Counted from the first letter of the stretch, positions 1 to 5,625 are shown. The stretch is DNA of 10,653 nucleotides from a bacterium (GCA_030429785.1 JAUIEQ010000019.1:1-10653), one strand, 5' to 3'. Notes: generated from the letters alone by a model not told the origin. Translations and numbers: made by a program.

Positions 1-379
1 TTTCAGCAATAAACTTTGTCCGCTCTCGTTCAGTCTTAGCAAAGCTAACAATGGTGCGAAGATAGGTAAGACATTGTTCAAATACAGATCGTAGTGCTTC
101 GTGGTTACTCACTCCTGCTTGCTTGAGCAAGAGTAGTCGTGAAGCAATGAACTGGCTGAGCAGATGTGCTCCAACTTCAGATCGACTTGTGTCGGTGATT
201 GTTTGACTGACACCGTCGCATACAACACCAATAACATATTCATCAGTTGCTGCGATTTTTGATGCATCTTGGCAATTATGTGATAGCCGCACATGTTCAG
301 TTCCAATTCGCTTGGCTGATCGTAGGGTGAATGCTTCGGAAAGTGCCGAGGTGGCACGTTTTGGTCTGAAGAATTTCAT
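1..379 (-). CDS. PP2C-family protein phosphatase, N-terminal part (runs off left edge)
   Basis: The frame reads leftward from ATG at 379 and stays open for 126 codons to the window edge, so the C-terminal half is missing. The start is set by AAGGAGTG about 6 bases upstream. The protein has a PP2C_2-like N-terminus: an H-x-R...QDA segment at residues 29-39 (Asp38), then VIGVVCDGVSQ at 49-59, where Asp55-Gly56 matches the metal-binding DG of PP2C enzymes, then a helix with SEVGAHLLSQFIASRLL at 67-83. Family members remove phosphate from Ser/Thr using Mn2+ or Mg2+, often opposing a Ser/Thr kinase; none is visible here. No signal peptide or membrane segment is seen. The gene has its own leftward promoter fused to an NrtR-type operator at 610-653, which ties it to NAD control. 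The fold call is fairly secure; the substrate is unknown. Confidence 0.8.
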   Translation of the reverse strand, partial: MKFFRPKRATSALSEAFTLRSAKRIGTEHVRLSHNCQDASKIAATDEYVIGVVCDGVSQTITDTSRSEVGAHLLSQFIASRLLLLKQAGVSNHEALRSVFEQCLTYLRTIVSFAKTERERTKFIAE

Positions 380-414
380 GTATCACTCCTTTGGTAATAT
401 ATAGTTGTAAAGAA

Positions 415-448
415 CAAGCAAGCCCATTCATGGAGAAGGGCTTGCTTG
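415..448 (-). promoter_or_regulatory. Strong hairpin in PP2C leader RNA, proximal to the start codon
   Basis: Perfect 11-bp inverted repeat CAAGCAAGCCC (415-425) and GGGCTTGCTTG (438-448) with a 12-base loop. It lies about 35 bases upstream of the PP2C ATG, inside its predicted leader. On the minus strand the stem is followed by TTCTTTAC, a poor U-tract, so it could be a weak terminator/attenuator or a stability element. It does not cover the Shine-Dalgarno. Confidence 0.6.
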
Positions 449-465
449 AGAATTCAACTAGTATG

Positions 466-524
466 TAATGCGACAAACATACTGAGCAGAATCCTCGAGG
501 AAACTCTTCTCGTGTGTCGCATTA
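466..524 (-). promoter_or_regulatory. Distal hairpin in PP2C leader RNA
   Basis: Perfect 10-bp inverted repeat TAATGCGACA (466-475) and TGTCGCATTA (515-524). The 39-base interior contains the self-complementary TCCTCGAGGA, so a compound stem is possible. With the hairpin at 415-448 it makes two stacked structures in an untranslated leader of about 240 bases. No known riboswitch core is recognised. Confidence 0.5.
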
Positions 525-529
525 AGTTT

Positions 530-548
530 TAGTGTAATGTTTACACTA
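530..548. promoter_or_regulatory. NrtR-type operator A (perfect palindrome)
   Basis: TAGTGTAATGTTTACACTA has perfect 8-base arms around 3 central bases. Its core at 532-546 is GTGTA-N5-TACAC, the same motif found at 610-624, 1621-1635 and 2342-2356. Assignment to NrtR rests on two of the four copies lying before nrtR and pncB. It sits about 70 bases inside the predicted PP2C transcript, so it could be an auxiliary or roadblock site. Confidence 0.7.
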
Positions 549-576
549 TCAAAGAATAAAATTTTTTATTTGATAG
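546..576. repeat. AT-rich imperfect inverted repeat beside operator A
   Basis: CTATCA (546-551) pairs with TGATAG (571-576) and AATAAAA (555-561) with TTTTATT (564-570), leaving a 3-base bulge and a 2-base loop. It overlaps the right edge of operator A by its first bases. It might form a hairpin in the PP2C leader; no function is assigned. Confidence 0.4.
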
Positions 577-609
577 CTTTATTTCTTTATTACCGTAACA
601 TCACTGTTA

Positions 610-624
610 GTGTAATATGTACAC
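610..624. promoter_or_regulatory. NrtR-type operator B at the PP2C start site
   Basis: GTGTAATATGTACAC: GTGTA and TACAC arms with 5 central bases. Read on the minus strand it directly follows the -10 hexamer of the PP2C promoter and covers the expected transcription start near 618, the position at which a bound repressor would block initiation. Confidence 0.75.
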
Positions 625-653
625 ATAGTATAGTATATTGAGATACTTGTCTA
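625..653 (-). promoter_or_regulatory. Leftward sigma-70-type promoter for PP2C
   Basis: On the minus strand TAGACA (653-648) lies 17 bases before TACTAT (630-625); an overlapping alternative -10, TATACT, is at 632-627. The stretch from the -10 to the end of operator B matches the nrtR promoter/operator at 22 of 25 positions (630-606 against 1615-1639) with the same abutting geometry, which supports both calls. Confidence 0.65.
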
Positions 654-715
654 GGGTAGTTATCCACAGTCTTGTCTTCATATATGATTACATAGCCAAA
701 AATACTGCGCTTTTA

Positions 716-744
716 TTGCGCTATTTCTTGATTTGTGGTATTAT
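716..744 (+). promoter_or_regulatory. Promoter for the secreted-protein pair
   Basis: TTGCGC (716-721), 17-base spacer, then an extended -10, TGG-TATTAT, with the hexamer at 739-744. A perfect TATAAT at 742-747 overlaps it as an alternative. Transcription would begin near 751, about 45 bases before the first gene. Operator B is about 100 bases upstream, so direct NrtR control of this promoter is not evident. Confidence 0.55.
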
Positions 745-795
745 AATACATTATTTAATAACATTACCAACTAAATAAAACATTTGGAGGTGTAC

Positions 796-1164
796 ATGAA
801 GCAAATTATCAGGATTGTATTAGCTGTTGCATTGTTCTCAGTAGGAGTGCTAGCAGGTGACAAAAATACAGCACCGAATCTGTCTGAAGGTAGTTGTTAT
901 GCTACAGTACTTGGCATAGATTCAGTGCTGATTGAGGTTATTAACAAGAAAAAAGCACACGTCAGGCTGATTTTTCCAAAAGGTGCTGTGTTACAGGCTA
1001 CAAAGTCCATAGCTTATACCAGGAAAGGTGTCTGGACGATAGTTGTGCCTGCTACCAACGGCCAGCGAACAGCTAAGACCCTTGATCACGCCATGTGGGT
1101 AAAAGGATTTGAAGTTGACTGGGGAATTGATAACAGGGTTTTTATTACGGAAATCACATACTAA
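796..1164 (+). CDS. Small secreted protein, paralogue of the next gene
   Basis: The product is 122 aa from ATG at 796, chosen because GGAGG ends 5 bases upstream; an in-frame TTG at 784 overlaps that Shine-Dalgarno and is rejected. The N-terminus is a signal peptide: MKQ, a hydrophobic core at residues 4-17, and likely cleavage after VLA (residue 20). The mature part of about 100 aa looks beta-rich, with one cysteine (Cys34) and no membrane segment, so it should be exported to the envelope or outside. It shares G-[IV]-DSV, RLIFPKGAV, a W-[TS]-I-x-V strand and a C-terminal [FY]-ITEI-x-Y with the protein encoded 16 bases downstream, so the two arose by duplication and are probably co-transcribed. 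I do not recognise a family. Function is unknown. Confidence 0.85.
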   Translation: MKQIIRIVLAVALFSVGVLAGDKNTAPNLSEGSCYATVLGIDSVLIEVINKKKAHVRLIFPKGAVLQATKSIAYTRKGVWTIVVPATNGQRTAKTLDHAMWVKGFEVDWGIDNRVFITEITY

Positions 1165-1180
1165 CGAGGTAAGGTGTTAG

Positions 1181-1528
1181 ATGAAATTTAAAATGTTGAT
1201 TGTCGTTATTGTTTTGATGGTCTCGAGCAGCGTACTAGAGCAAGCAGCTGCTGGTGAGCCTGCGGAAATTGTATATACAACTGTTGCTGGAGTTGATTCA
1301 GTGGGTGTTCAGCACATCAATAACCATGCTTCTGATGTGTACCGGCTGATTTTTCCAAAAGGCGCTGTCAGCAATGTTGTTTATTCAAAGAGGAGATTTG
1401 GCGCTGCTTGGAGTATAACAGTTGTGTTACCAGGCGGACGTCGTGTCGCTCGTTATATTGATGAAGTGTTAGTATTTAAGCGAAATAACAAGCGACAAAG
1501 GGTGTACATCACTGAGATTGTATATTAG
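1181..1528 (+). CDS. Small secreted protein, second copy of the tandem pair
   Basis: The product is 115 aa from ATG at 1181, with AAGGTG about 4 bases upstream. A signal peptide is clear: MKFK, hydrophobic residues 5-19, likely cleavage after AAA (22-24). The mature part of about 91 aa parallels its upstream neighbour: GVDSV near residue 40, RLIFPKGAV in the middle, and VYITEIVY at the C-terminus. It lacks the neighbour's single cysteine, so a conserved intermolecular disulfide is unlikely. The two are strongly diverged outside these blocks, suggesting an old duplication or different partners. A terminator follows at 1535. The family is not recognised; a small beta-domain envelope protein is the most that can be said. 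Confidence 0.85.
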   Translation: MKFKMLIVVIVLMVSSSVLEQAAAGEPAEIVYTTVAGVDSVGVQHINNHASDVYRLIFPKGAVSNVVYSKRRFGAAWSITVVLPGGRRVARYIDEVLVFKRNNKRQRVYITEIVY

Positions 1529-1534
1529 CCATAG

Positions 1535-1558
1535 AGCAACCGAAAACGGTTGCTTTTT
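1535..1558 (+). terminator. Rho-independent terminator after the secreted pair
   Basis: AGCAACCG (1535-1542), loop AAAA, CGGTTGCT (1547-1554), then a T tract ending at 1558. It separates the secreted pair from nrtR, and it contains the TTG that would give an artefactual longer nrtR frame. Confidence 0.9.
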
Positions 1559-1591
1559 ACTTTGCTATACAGCAGTTGTGCACAGTGGTTA

Positions 1592-1620
1592 TTGACAAAT
1601 ATTCTGCACGATGATAGTAT
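1592..1620 (+). promoter_or_regulatory. nrtR promoter
   Basis: TTGACA (1592-1597), 17-base spacer, TAGTAT (1615-1620). Transcription would start near 1627, inside the operator that begins at 1621, giving a leader of only about 22 bases with no Shine-Dalgarno. Confidence 0.8.
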
Positions 1621-1635
1621 GTGTATATATTACAC
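1621..1635. promoter_or_regulatory. NrtR operator C, autoregulatory
   Basis: GTGTATATATTACAC, perfect GTGTA/TACAC arms, abutting the nrtR -10 and covering the predicted start site. NrtR proteins commonly repress their own genes and NAD synthesis or salvage genes, so autoregulation is the natural reading. Confidence 0.8.
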
Positions 1636-1648
1636 TAATAATCGTAAT

Positions 1649-2320
1649 ATGACTTCACAGTCACAACAATACGAATTCGCAGCACTAGCTACTGATGTAG
1701 TAATTTTTACAGTTTGTGAGGAGCAGTTGCATGTTCTGCTTGTGCAAATGAACAAAAAGCCCTTTACAGGCATGTGGGCATTGCCTGGAGGACTGGTTAA
1801 ACCAAACGAAGATGCGGATACAGCAGCAAAACGGCAGTTATTAGAAAAAACTGGCGTCAGCAATGCTTATTTGGAACAGCTGTATACGTTTAGTCGGGTT
1901 GATCGTGATCCGTTCGGGCGCGTGGTGTCTGTTGCATATTATGCGCTTTTGCCCAAAAAGACAAAAGTTGCCACAATGCCAGATTATGCAGATATACAAT
2001 GGGTTCCAGTCACTGCTGTCATGTCGCTTGCATATGATCATCGCGATATTTTGCAAACCGCAATTGTTCGATTGAAGTCAAAGTTAGCGTACACCAATAT
2101 TGTTTATAGTTTGTTACCAAAAGAATTCACCTTGTCTGAAATGCAATCGGTGTATGAATTGATTCTGGATACAGTTTTGGACAAACGTAATTTTCGTAAA
2201 AAAATCTTAGCGCAAGGTATGATTAAAAAAACAGGCAAGAAGCAGACTGCTGGCGCAAACCGTCCGGCTGAGTTATATACATTTATCAAGCGATCAGTTC
2301 AAGAGGTGGCAATGCTGTAA
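1649..2320 (+). CDS. nrtR: NrtR, Nudix-related regulator of NAD metabolism
   Basis: The product is 223 aa from ATG at 1649. A longer frame from TTG at 1550 is rejected because it begins in a terminator and crosses the promoter. Residues about 10-145 form a Nudix fold. The Nudix box at 48-70 keeps G-x5-E but reads RQLLEKTGV where catalytic members have REUxEExGU, so two acidic catalytic positions are Gln and Lys. This fits NrtR, which binds ADP-ribose rather than hydrolysing it. Residues about 150-213 are the NrtR winged helix, with FTLSEMQSVYE at 160-170, DKRNFRKK at 178-185 and RPAELYTF at 205-212. NrtR is a transcription factor whose DNA binding responds to NAD-pathway metabolites, classically ADP-ribose. 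It sits just before pncB with operators at both genes. The identification is firm; the effector in this organism is inferred. Confidence 0.93.
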   Translation: MTSQSQQYEFAALATDVVIFTVCEEQLHVLLVQMNKKPFTGMWALPGGLVKPNEDADTAAKRQLLEKTGVSNAYLEQLYTFSRVDRDPFGRVVSVAYYALLPKKTKVATMPDYADIQWVPVTAVMSLAYDHRDILQTAIVRLKSKLAYTNIVYSLLPKEFTLSEMQSVYELILDTVLDKRNFRKKILAQGMIKKTGKKQTAGANRPAELYTFIKRSVQEVAML

Positions 2321-2341
2321 TATATTTTTTGTTATTAGTTA

Positions 2342-2356
2342 GTGTATTTTTTACAC
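2342..2356. promoter_or_regulatory. NrtR operator D before pncB
   Basis: GTGTATTTTTTACAC, perfect arms, located 22 bases after nrtR stops and about 165 bases before pncB. No convincing -35/-10 pair was found beside it, so pncB may be read partly through from nrtR, with this site giving local control or a roadblock. Confidence 0.75.
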
Positions 2357-2506
2357 AAATAAGAATGATGTTTTTGGTTCTGACAGAGTAATGCGGCTCT
2401 TACCAAAGATATTGTTCATTACAACCACATAGGTGAAGCATGCGTCTGTTAAGCAACTGATTGAACAGCGCATAGATTTGGCATAGCTGAATACGCCTAC
2501 CAACAC
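2357..2506 (+). promoter_or_regulatory. Untranslated pncB leader with possible hairpins
   Basis: About 150 non-coding bases. Candidate stems are GTAATG/CATTAC (2388-2393 with 2417-2422), GCG-t-CTGTT/AACAGCGC (2442-2450 with 2464-2471), and GGCATA/TACGCC with one mismatch (2480-2497). It does not match an NAD+ riboswitch I can recognise. A structured leader is possible but unproven. Confidence 0.3.
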
Positions 2507-2519
2507 AAAAGGAGCGGTC

Positions 2520-3746
2520 ATGAAACCGATTATTAAATCCTTGCTTGATTTGGATTATTATAAGTTGACGATGCTGCAGTTCATTCATCACTACTATAAA
2601 GACGTGGAAGTAACATTTGGTTTTCACAATCGTACAGACTCTGTGCAACTAGCACGCGTTATCCCGGAGTATAAGTTGCGTCAGCAGCTGGATGCGATTC
2701 GTGCATTACGTTTCACATCCCAAGAAATCAAGTACTTAAAGAAACTGGGATTTGCTCAAACGTTCTTGGCTTTTTTGACCCGAGTGCAGTTGCCTGAATA
2801 TAATCTCCGTATTGTTTCGGGGCAATATATGTTGACATTTACCGGACCATGGACACATGTTACGTTGTGGGAAACGCTGGCATTGTCAGTGGTAAATGAG
2901 TTGTACTATCAAGAGCTTGAGTCTCGGTTGTCTGAGAAGGAACGTGCGACTATGTTTGCCGAAGGCAAGCGTCGGTTGCACTACAAAATACAGCATCTGT
3001 TGCAACGACCTGGTATTCATTTTGCTGAGTTTGGTACGCGGCGTCGGTATAGCCGTGATTGGCAAGAGTATGTTGTCAAAACATTGGCTCATTATTTACC
3101 ACATGGTCAGTTAACTGGCACATCAAATGTCCTGCTTGCTCAGCAGTATGGCTTGCGTCCGATTGGTACAATGGCGCATGAGCTGTTTATGGTAGCAGCA
3201 GCGTTAGCAGGTACTGATGACATTGGCGTAGTAGCTGCGCAAAACACTATTTTGCGGCAGTGGTGGGATTTTTATGGAACGTCTTTATCGATTGCATTGA
3301 CTGATACATTTGGTAGTACGTTTTCGTTTCGGACAATGCCTGAGTCAGTTGCGCAGGATTGGATTGGTTTGCGACATGATTCTGGAGATCCGATTAGTTT
3401 TGGCAAAGCCGCGGTTGCGTTTTATAAGCGCCATGGTGTTGATCCTCGTACCAAGACAATCGTATTTAGTGATGGACTTGATATCGCTACCATTAGTGAG
3501 CTTGAGGAATATTTTCAACAAGCAGGTCGTATCAAAACATCGTTTGGATGGGGAACAAACTTGACCAATGACCTCGGTATGTTCAAGCCATTATCGTTGG
3601 TGGCAAAAGCTAGAGTCGCAAATGGCGTAACAACAGTGAAGTTGAGCGATAATCTCGCTAAGGCAACTGGTACACCTGAGCAGATTAAGCGGTACAAAAA
3701 GTTATTTGCTCATACCAGCAAGCTTCGCACAGTATGTATTTACTAA
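2520..3746 (+). CDS. pncB: Nicotinate phosphoribosyltransferase
   Basis: The product is 408 aa, close to the 400 of E. coli PncB. The ATG at 2520 follows AAAAGGAG by 5 bases. The enzyme makes nicotinate mononucleotide from nicotinate and PRPP with ATP hydrolysis, the entry step of Preiss-Handler NAD salvage in the cytosol. The family landmarks are all present: LDLDYYKLTMLQ at 9-20, FGTRRRYSR at 171-179, TGTSN at 199-203, the phosphorylated His in GTMAHE (His220), IALTD at 258-262, GLRHDSGDP at 283-291, the KTIVFSD strand at 312-318, SFGWGTNLT at 341-349 and VKLSDN at 373-378. It is full length with no obvious defect. It lies downstream of nrtR with an NrtR site between them, and is followed by its own terminator. 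No nadA, nadB or nadC gene is in the window, which fits a salvage lifestyle but does not prove it. Confidence 0.96.
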   Translation: MKPIIKSLLDLDYYKLTMLQFIHHYYKDVEVTFGFHNRTDSVQLARVIPEYKLRQQLDAIRALRFTSQEIKYLKKLGFAQTFLAFLTRVQLPEYNLRIVSGQYMLTFTGPWTHVTLWETLALSVVNELYYQELESRLSEKERATMFAEGKRRLHYKIQHLLQRPGIHFAEFGTRRRYSRDWQEYVVKTLAHYLPHGQLTGTSNVLLAQQYGLRPIGTMAHELFMVAAALAGTDDIGVVAAQNTILRQWWDFYGTSLSIALTDTFGSTFSFRTMPESVAQDWIGLRHDSGDPISFGKAAVAFYKRHGVDPRTKTIVFSDGLDIATISELEEYFQQAGRIKTSFGWGTNLTNDLGMFKPLSLVAKARVANGVTTVKLSDNLAKATGTPEQIKRYKKLFAHTSKLRTVCIY

Positions 3747-3754
3747 ACAATCAA

Positions 3755-3785
3755 GCAGAAGGAGTAATATCCTTCTGCATTTTTT
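3755..3785 (+). terminator. Terminator after pncB
   Basis: GCAGAAGGA (3755-3763), 6-base loop, TCCTTCTGC (3770-3778), then six T (3780-3785). Confidence 0.92.
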
Positions 3786-3842
3786 ATGCAACGAAGTGAT
3801 CGCAAGATGAGTACTTTGAATGCTGTATTGAAGTGTAATTTT

Positions 3843-3868
3843 AAAACCCACAGAATTTGTGGGTTTTT
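3843..3868. terminator. Bidirectional terminator between convergent genes
   Basis: AAAACCCACA (3843-3852), 5-base loop, TGTGGGTTTT (3858-3867). It has a T tract in both directions. It lies 9 bases beyond the stop of the minus-strand gene at 3877, which it mainly serves, and backs up the pncB terminator. Confidence 0.85.
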
Positions 3869-3876
3869 GTTAGATG

Positions 3877-4257
3877 TTATTTGATTGTGTCTTGCTTTGT
3901 TTGAATGTCCCAGTTGGGGTTGATATAGTATGCAATTCGTTGCGATTGGCTGCGATAGACAAAGTCATTACTTACAGCAACAGCTCTGAATAGCTCATGT
4001 GCTTGCTGCACAGTATACGTTTTTGGAAACAGCTGAGGAAAGTTCTGTTGTAAGTATCGCACCAGGAATGGCTTGAGGCTGTATGTGCCTTTTCGTTTTG
4101 CTTTGTAGTAGGTGCGACCTTTAACAGTAATGGTTTCGATTTGATCGTCGCCAAGTTGCTCTCTGATAAAGCTCACATAAGCTACTATAGCCGATGCCAT
4201 AGCTTGCTGCTGTGCTTTGATAGTACTCAGTGATCGTCGATTGGTATCACTGCTCAT
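3877..4257 (-). CDS. Hypothetical small basic protein
   Basis: The product is 126 aa from ATG at 4257, preceded by AAAGG 5 bases upstream; an in-frame ATG at 4338 falls on the promoter -35 and is rejected. I do not recognise it. It is soluble, with no signal peptide or membrane segment. There is a helical stretch at residues about 12-38, then a Lys/Arg/Tyr-rich segment (VKGRTYYKAKRKGTYS, about 44-59), then a second helical part with QQAHELFRAVAVSNDF around 83-98, and a polar tail. The basic middle could bind nucleic acid, but no helix-turn-helix is certain. It stands alone between its own promoter (4310-4338) and terminator, divergent from the antiporter gene. The gene call is good; the function is unknown. 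Confidence 0.75.
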   Translation of the reverse strand: MSSDTNRRSLSTIKAQQQAMASAIVAYVSFIREQLGDDQIETITVKGRTYYKAKRKGTYSLKPFLVRYLQQNFPQLFPKTYTVQQAHELFRAVAVSNDFVYRSQSQRIAYYINPNWDIQTKQDTIK

Positions 4258-4309
4258 AGTAACCTTTCTGTTAGTAGTTGTTTGGTAAAGTGCATTAGGG
4301 TAATAGAGC

Positions 4310-4338
4310 ACTATATCGTATTTAATGCGTATGAACAA
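4310..4338 (-). promoter_or_regulatory. Promoter for the small basic protein
   Basis: On the minus strand TTGTTC (4338-4333), 17-base spacer, TATAGT (4315-4310). The leader would be about 46 bases. It stands back to back with the antiporter promoter. Confidence 0.6.
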
Positions 4339-4378
4339 GAGTGTATGTCTTGTTGTTTAAAAAAAAGTGTTATATTTG

Positions 4379-4407
4379 TAGACAATATATTACTTTTTTG
4401 CTAATAT
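4379..4407 (+). promoter_or_regulatory. Promoter for the antiporter gene
   Basis: TAGACA (4379-4384), 17-base spacer, extended -10 TGC-TAATAT with hexamer at 4402-4407. The start site near 4414 gives a leader of about 27 bases without a Shine-Dalgarno. Confidence 0.65.
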
Positions 4408-4440
4408 TAGTTCAGAAAAACTATTGTTACTTTGCAATCT

Positions 4441-5625
4441 ATGCTCACCTCAAGTGTCGTCAGTTTACTGATTATATTCGCGGCAGTTACTGTCATTCCC
4501 ATGTTGGCCCGCGTCACCCGTTTTCCAGTGATTATATTGGAGATATTGCTTGGGGTGCTGATAGGAAAATCATTTTTAAATGTTATTGAATCTAGCGAGT
4601 TGCTAGATTTTTTTTCATCCTTTGGATTGGTGTATCTCTTGTTCATTGCTGGACTTGAAGTCAGTTTTACTGTTATTACCACGAAGTATCGAGACGCCTT
4701 GCTTGTTGCTGGAGCATCATTAGTGGTTCCGTTTATTGCTGGTTATTTTGTGTCTTCAAGTATTGGTAGTAATCCGTTGCTTGTTGGTACGATTTTTTCT
4801 ACGAGTTCTCTTGGAGTTGTTATTCCGCTTGTAAAAGGTCAGAAACTAGGTCGACGATTTCGCGATCTATTGATAGCATCAATTGCTGTGGTGGAAGTAG
4901 TGAGTATTGTGTTATTGTCAGTTACGATCGCGGTGCTGAGTGAAAATACTCACGGGTTTGGTGGCTACTCGATTGTGGTGATGCTAGTGTTGTTTTCAGT
5001 GCCAGTGTTTATTAGGCAGCGCAAGATCAAAGATCGAATTGTGCAATTCATGTCACGCCGTACGTCATTTGAAACAGGTGTTCGGTTTTCAATTGCGTTA
5101 TTGTTGGTGCTAACAGCAATATCTGGAGTGCTGGGGTTTGAAGCAATTATCGGTGCGTTTTTGGCAGGGTTGATTGTACGGCATTTGTTGCTCAATAGCG
5201 AGCTGCGCGAAAAACTTGAGGGTCTTGGATTTGGGTTTTTTATTCCGTTATTCTTTGTTCTGGTTGGAGTGAAAATAGACATACGTTCATTATTGGCTTC
5301 AATACATGACGTGCAGTCAGTGCTGTATGTTATTGCGGCTGGTTTGATGTCAAATATTGCCGGAGTATTTGTGGCTGGAAAAATACTGCGTTTTAGTGCA
5401 CGATCAAGTTTGGCACTGGGGATGTTTCATGCGACGCTATTAAGTCTCACTATCGCAGCAGCAGAAATTGCCAGTCGGGAAGGATTGATTGATGATGGGC
5501 AGTTTGCTATTTTCGTGCTCTTGGCTATTGTGACCACATTGATTGGTGCGACAGTTGGCCGCTTATTACTGAAGCAGTCGATTACAGCTACGCGCGATGT
5601 CTCTCAAGCTGACCAACCGTTCTGA
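4441..5625 (+). CDS. Kef/CPA2-type monovalent cation:proton antiporter, membrane domain
   Basis: The product is 394 aa from ATG at 4441, with a TTG at 4434's codon (4432) as an unlikely alternative; neither has a clear Shine-Dalgarno. The protein is almost entirely hydrophobic, about 12-13 membrane helices, and ends after the transport domain with no TrkA-N nucleotide-binding domain. CPA2 landmarks are LEILLGVLIGKS at 33-44, FIAGLEV at 68-74, the broken-helix stretch FSTSSLGVVIPL at 119-130, IIGAFLAGLIV at 236-246 and FFIPLFFVLVGVKID at 266-280. It should exchange Na+ or K+ for H+ across the cytoplasmic membrane. The helix that normally carries the ion-binding Asp reads AVVEVVSIVLLS (149-160), with Glu152 where an Asp is expected by my alignment. 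No terminator follows; the next promoter starts right after the TGA. Confidence 0.88.
   Translation: MLTSSVVSLLIIFAAVTVIPMLARVTRFPVIILEILLGVLIGKSFLNVIESSELLDFFSSFGLVYLLFIAGLEVSFTVITTKYRDALLVAGASLVVPFIAGYFVSSSIGSNPLLVGTIFSTSSLGVVIPLVKGQKLGRRFRDLLIASIAVVEVVSIVLLSVTIAVLSENTHGFGGYSIVVMLVLFSVPVFIRQRKIKDRIVQFMSRRTSFETGVRFSIALLLVLTAISGVLGFEAIIGAFLAGLIVRHLLLNSELREKLEGLGFGFFIPLFFVLVGVKIDIRSLLASIHDVQSVLYVIAAGLMSNIAGVFVAGKILRFSARSSLALGMFHATLLSLTIAAAEIASREGLIDDGQFAIFVLLAIVTTLIGATVGRLLLKQSITATRDVSQADQPF

Noticed and set aside
540..670. Replication origin, suggested by an AT-rich stretch plus a DnaA box
   Set aside because: Only one perfect DnaA box is present, with no cluster and no dnaA or dnaN nearby. 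The AT-rich part is explained by promoter, operator and hairpins.
1550..1648. N-terminal extension of NrtR from TTG at 1550
   Set aside because: It starts within the terminator hairpin, crosses the promoter and operator, and adds residues with no similarity to NrtR.
2400..2648. Minus-strand open frame of 82 codons over the pncB start
   Set aside because: It overlaps the start of pncB and its leader, has no ribosome site and no recognisable product.
3830..3844. Additional NrtR-like site GTGTAATTTTAAAAC
   Set aside because: Only the left arm matches and the site overlaps a terminator, with no promoter nearby.
4334..4354. Inverted repeat AACAAGA/TCTTGTT followed by TTTAAAAAA as a terminator
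   Set aside because: It sits between divergent promoters, where no transcript needs ending, and has no GC-rich stem.
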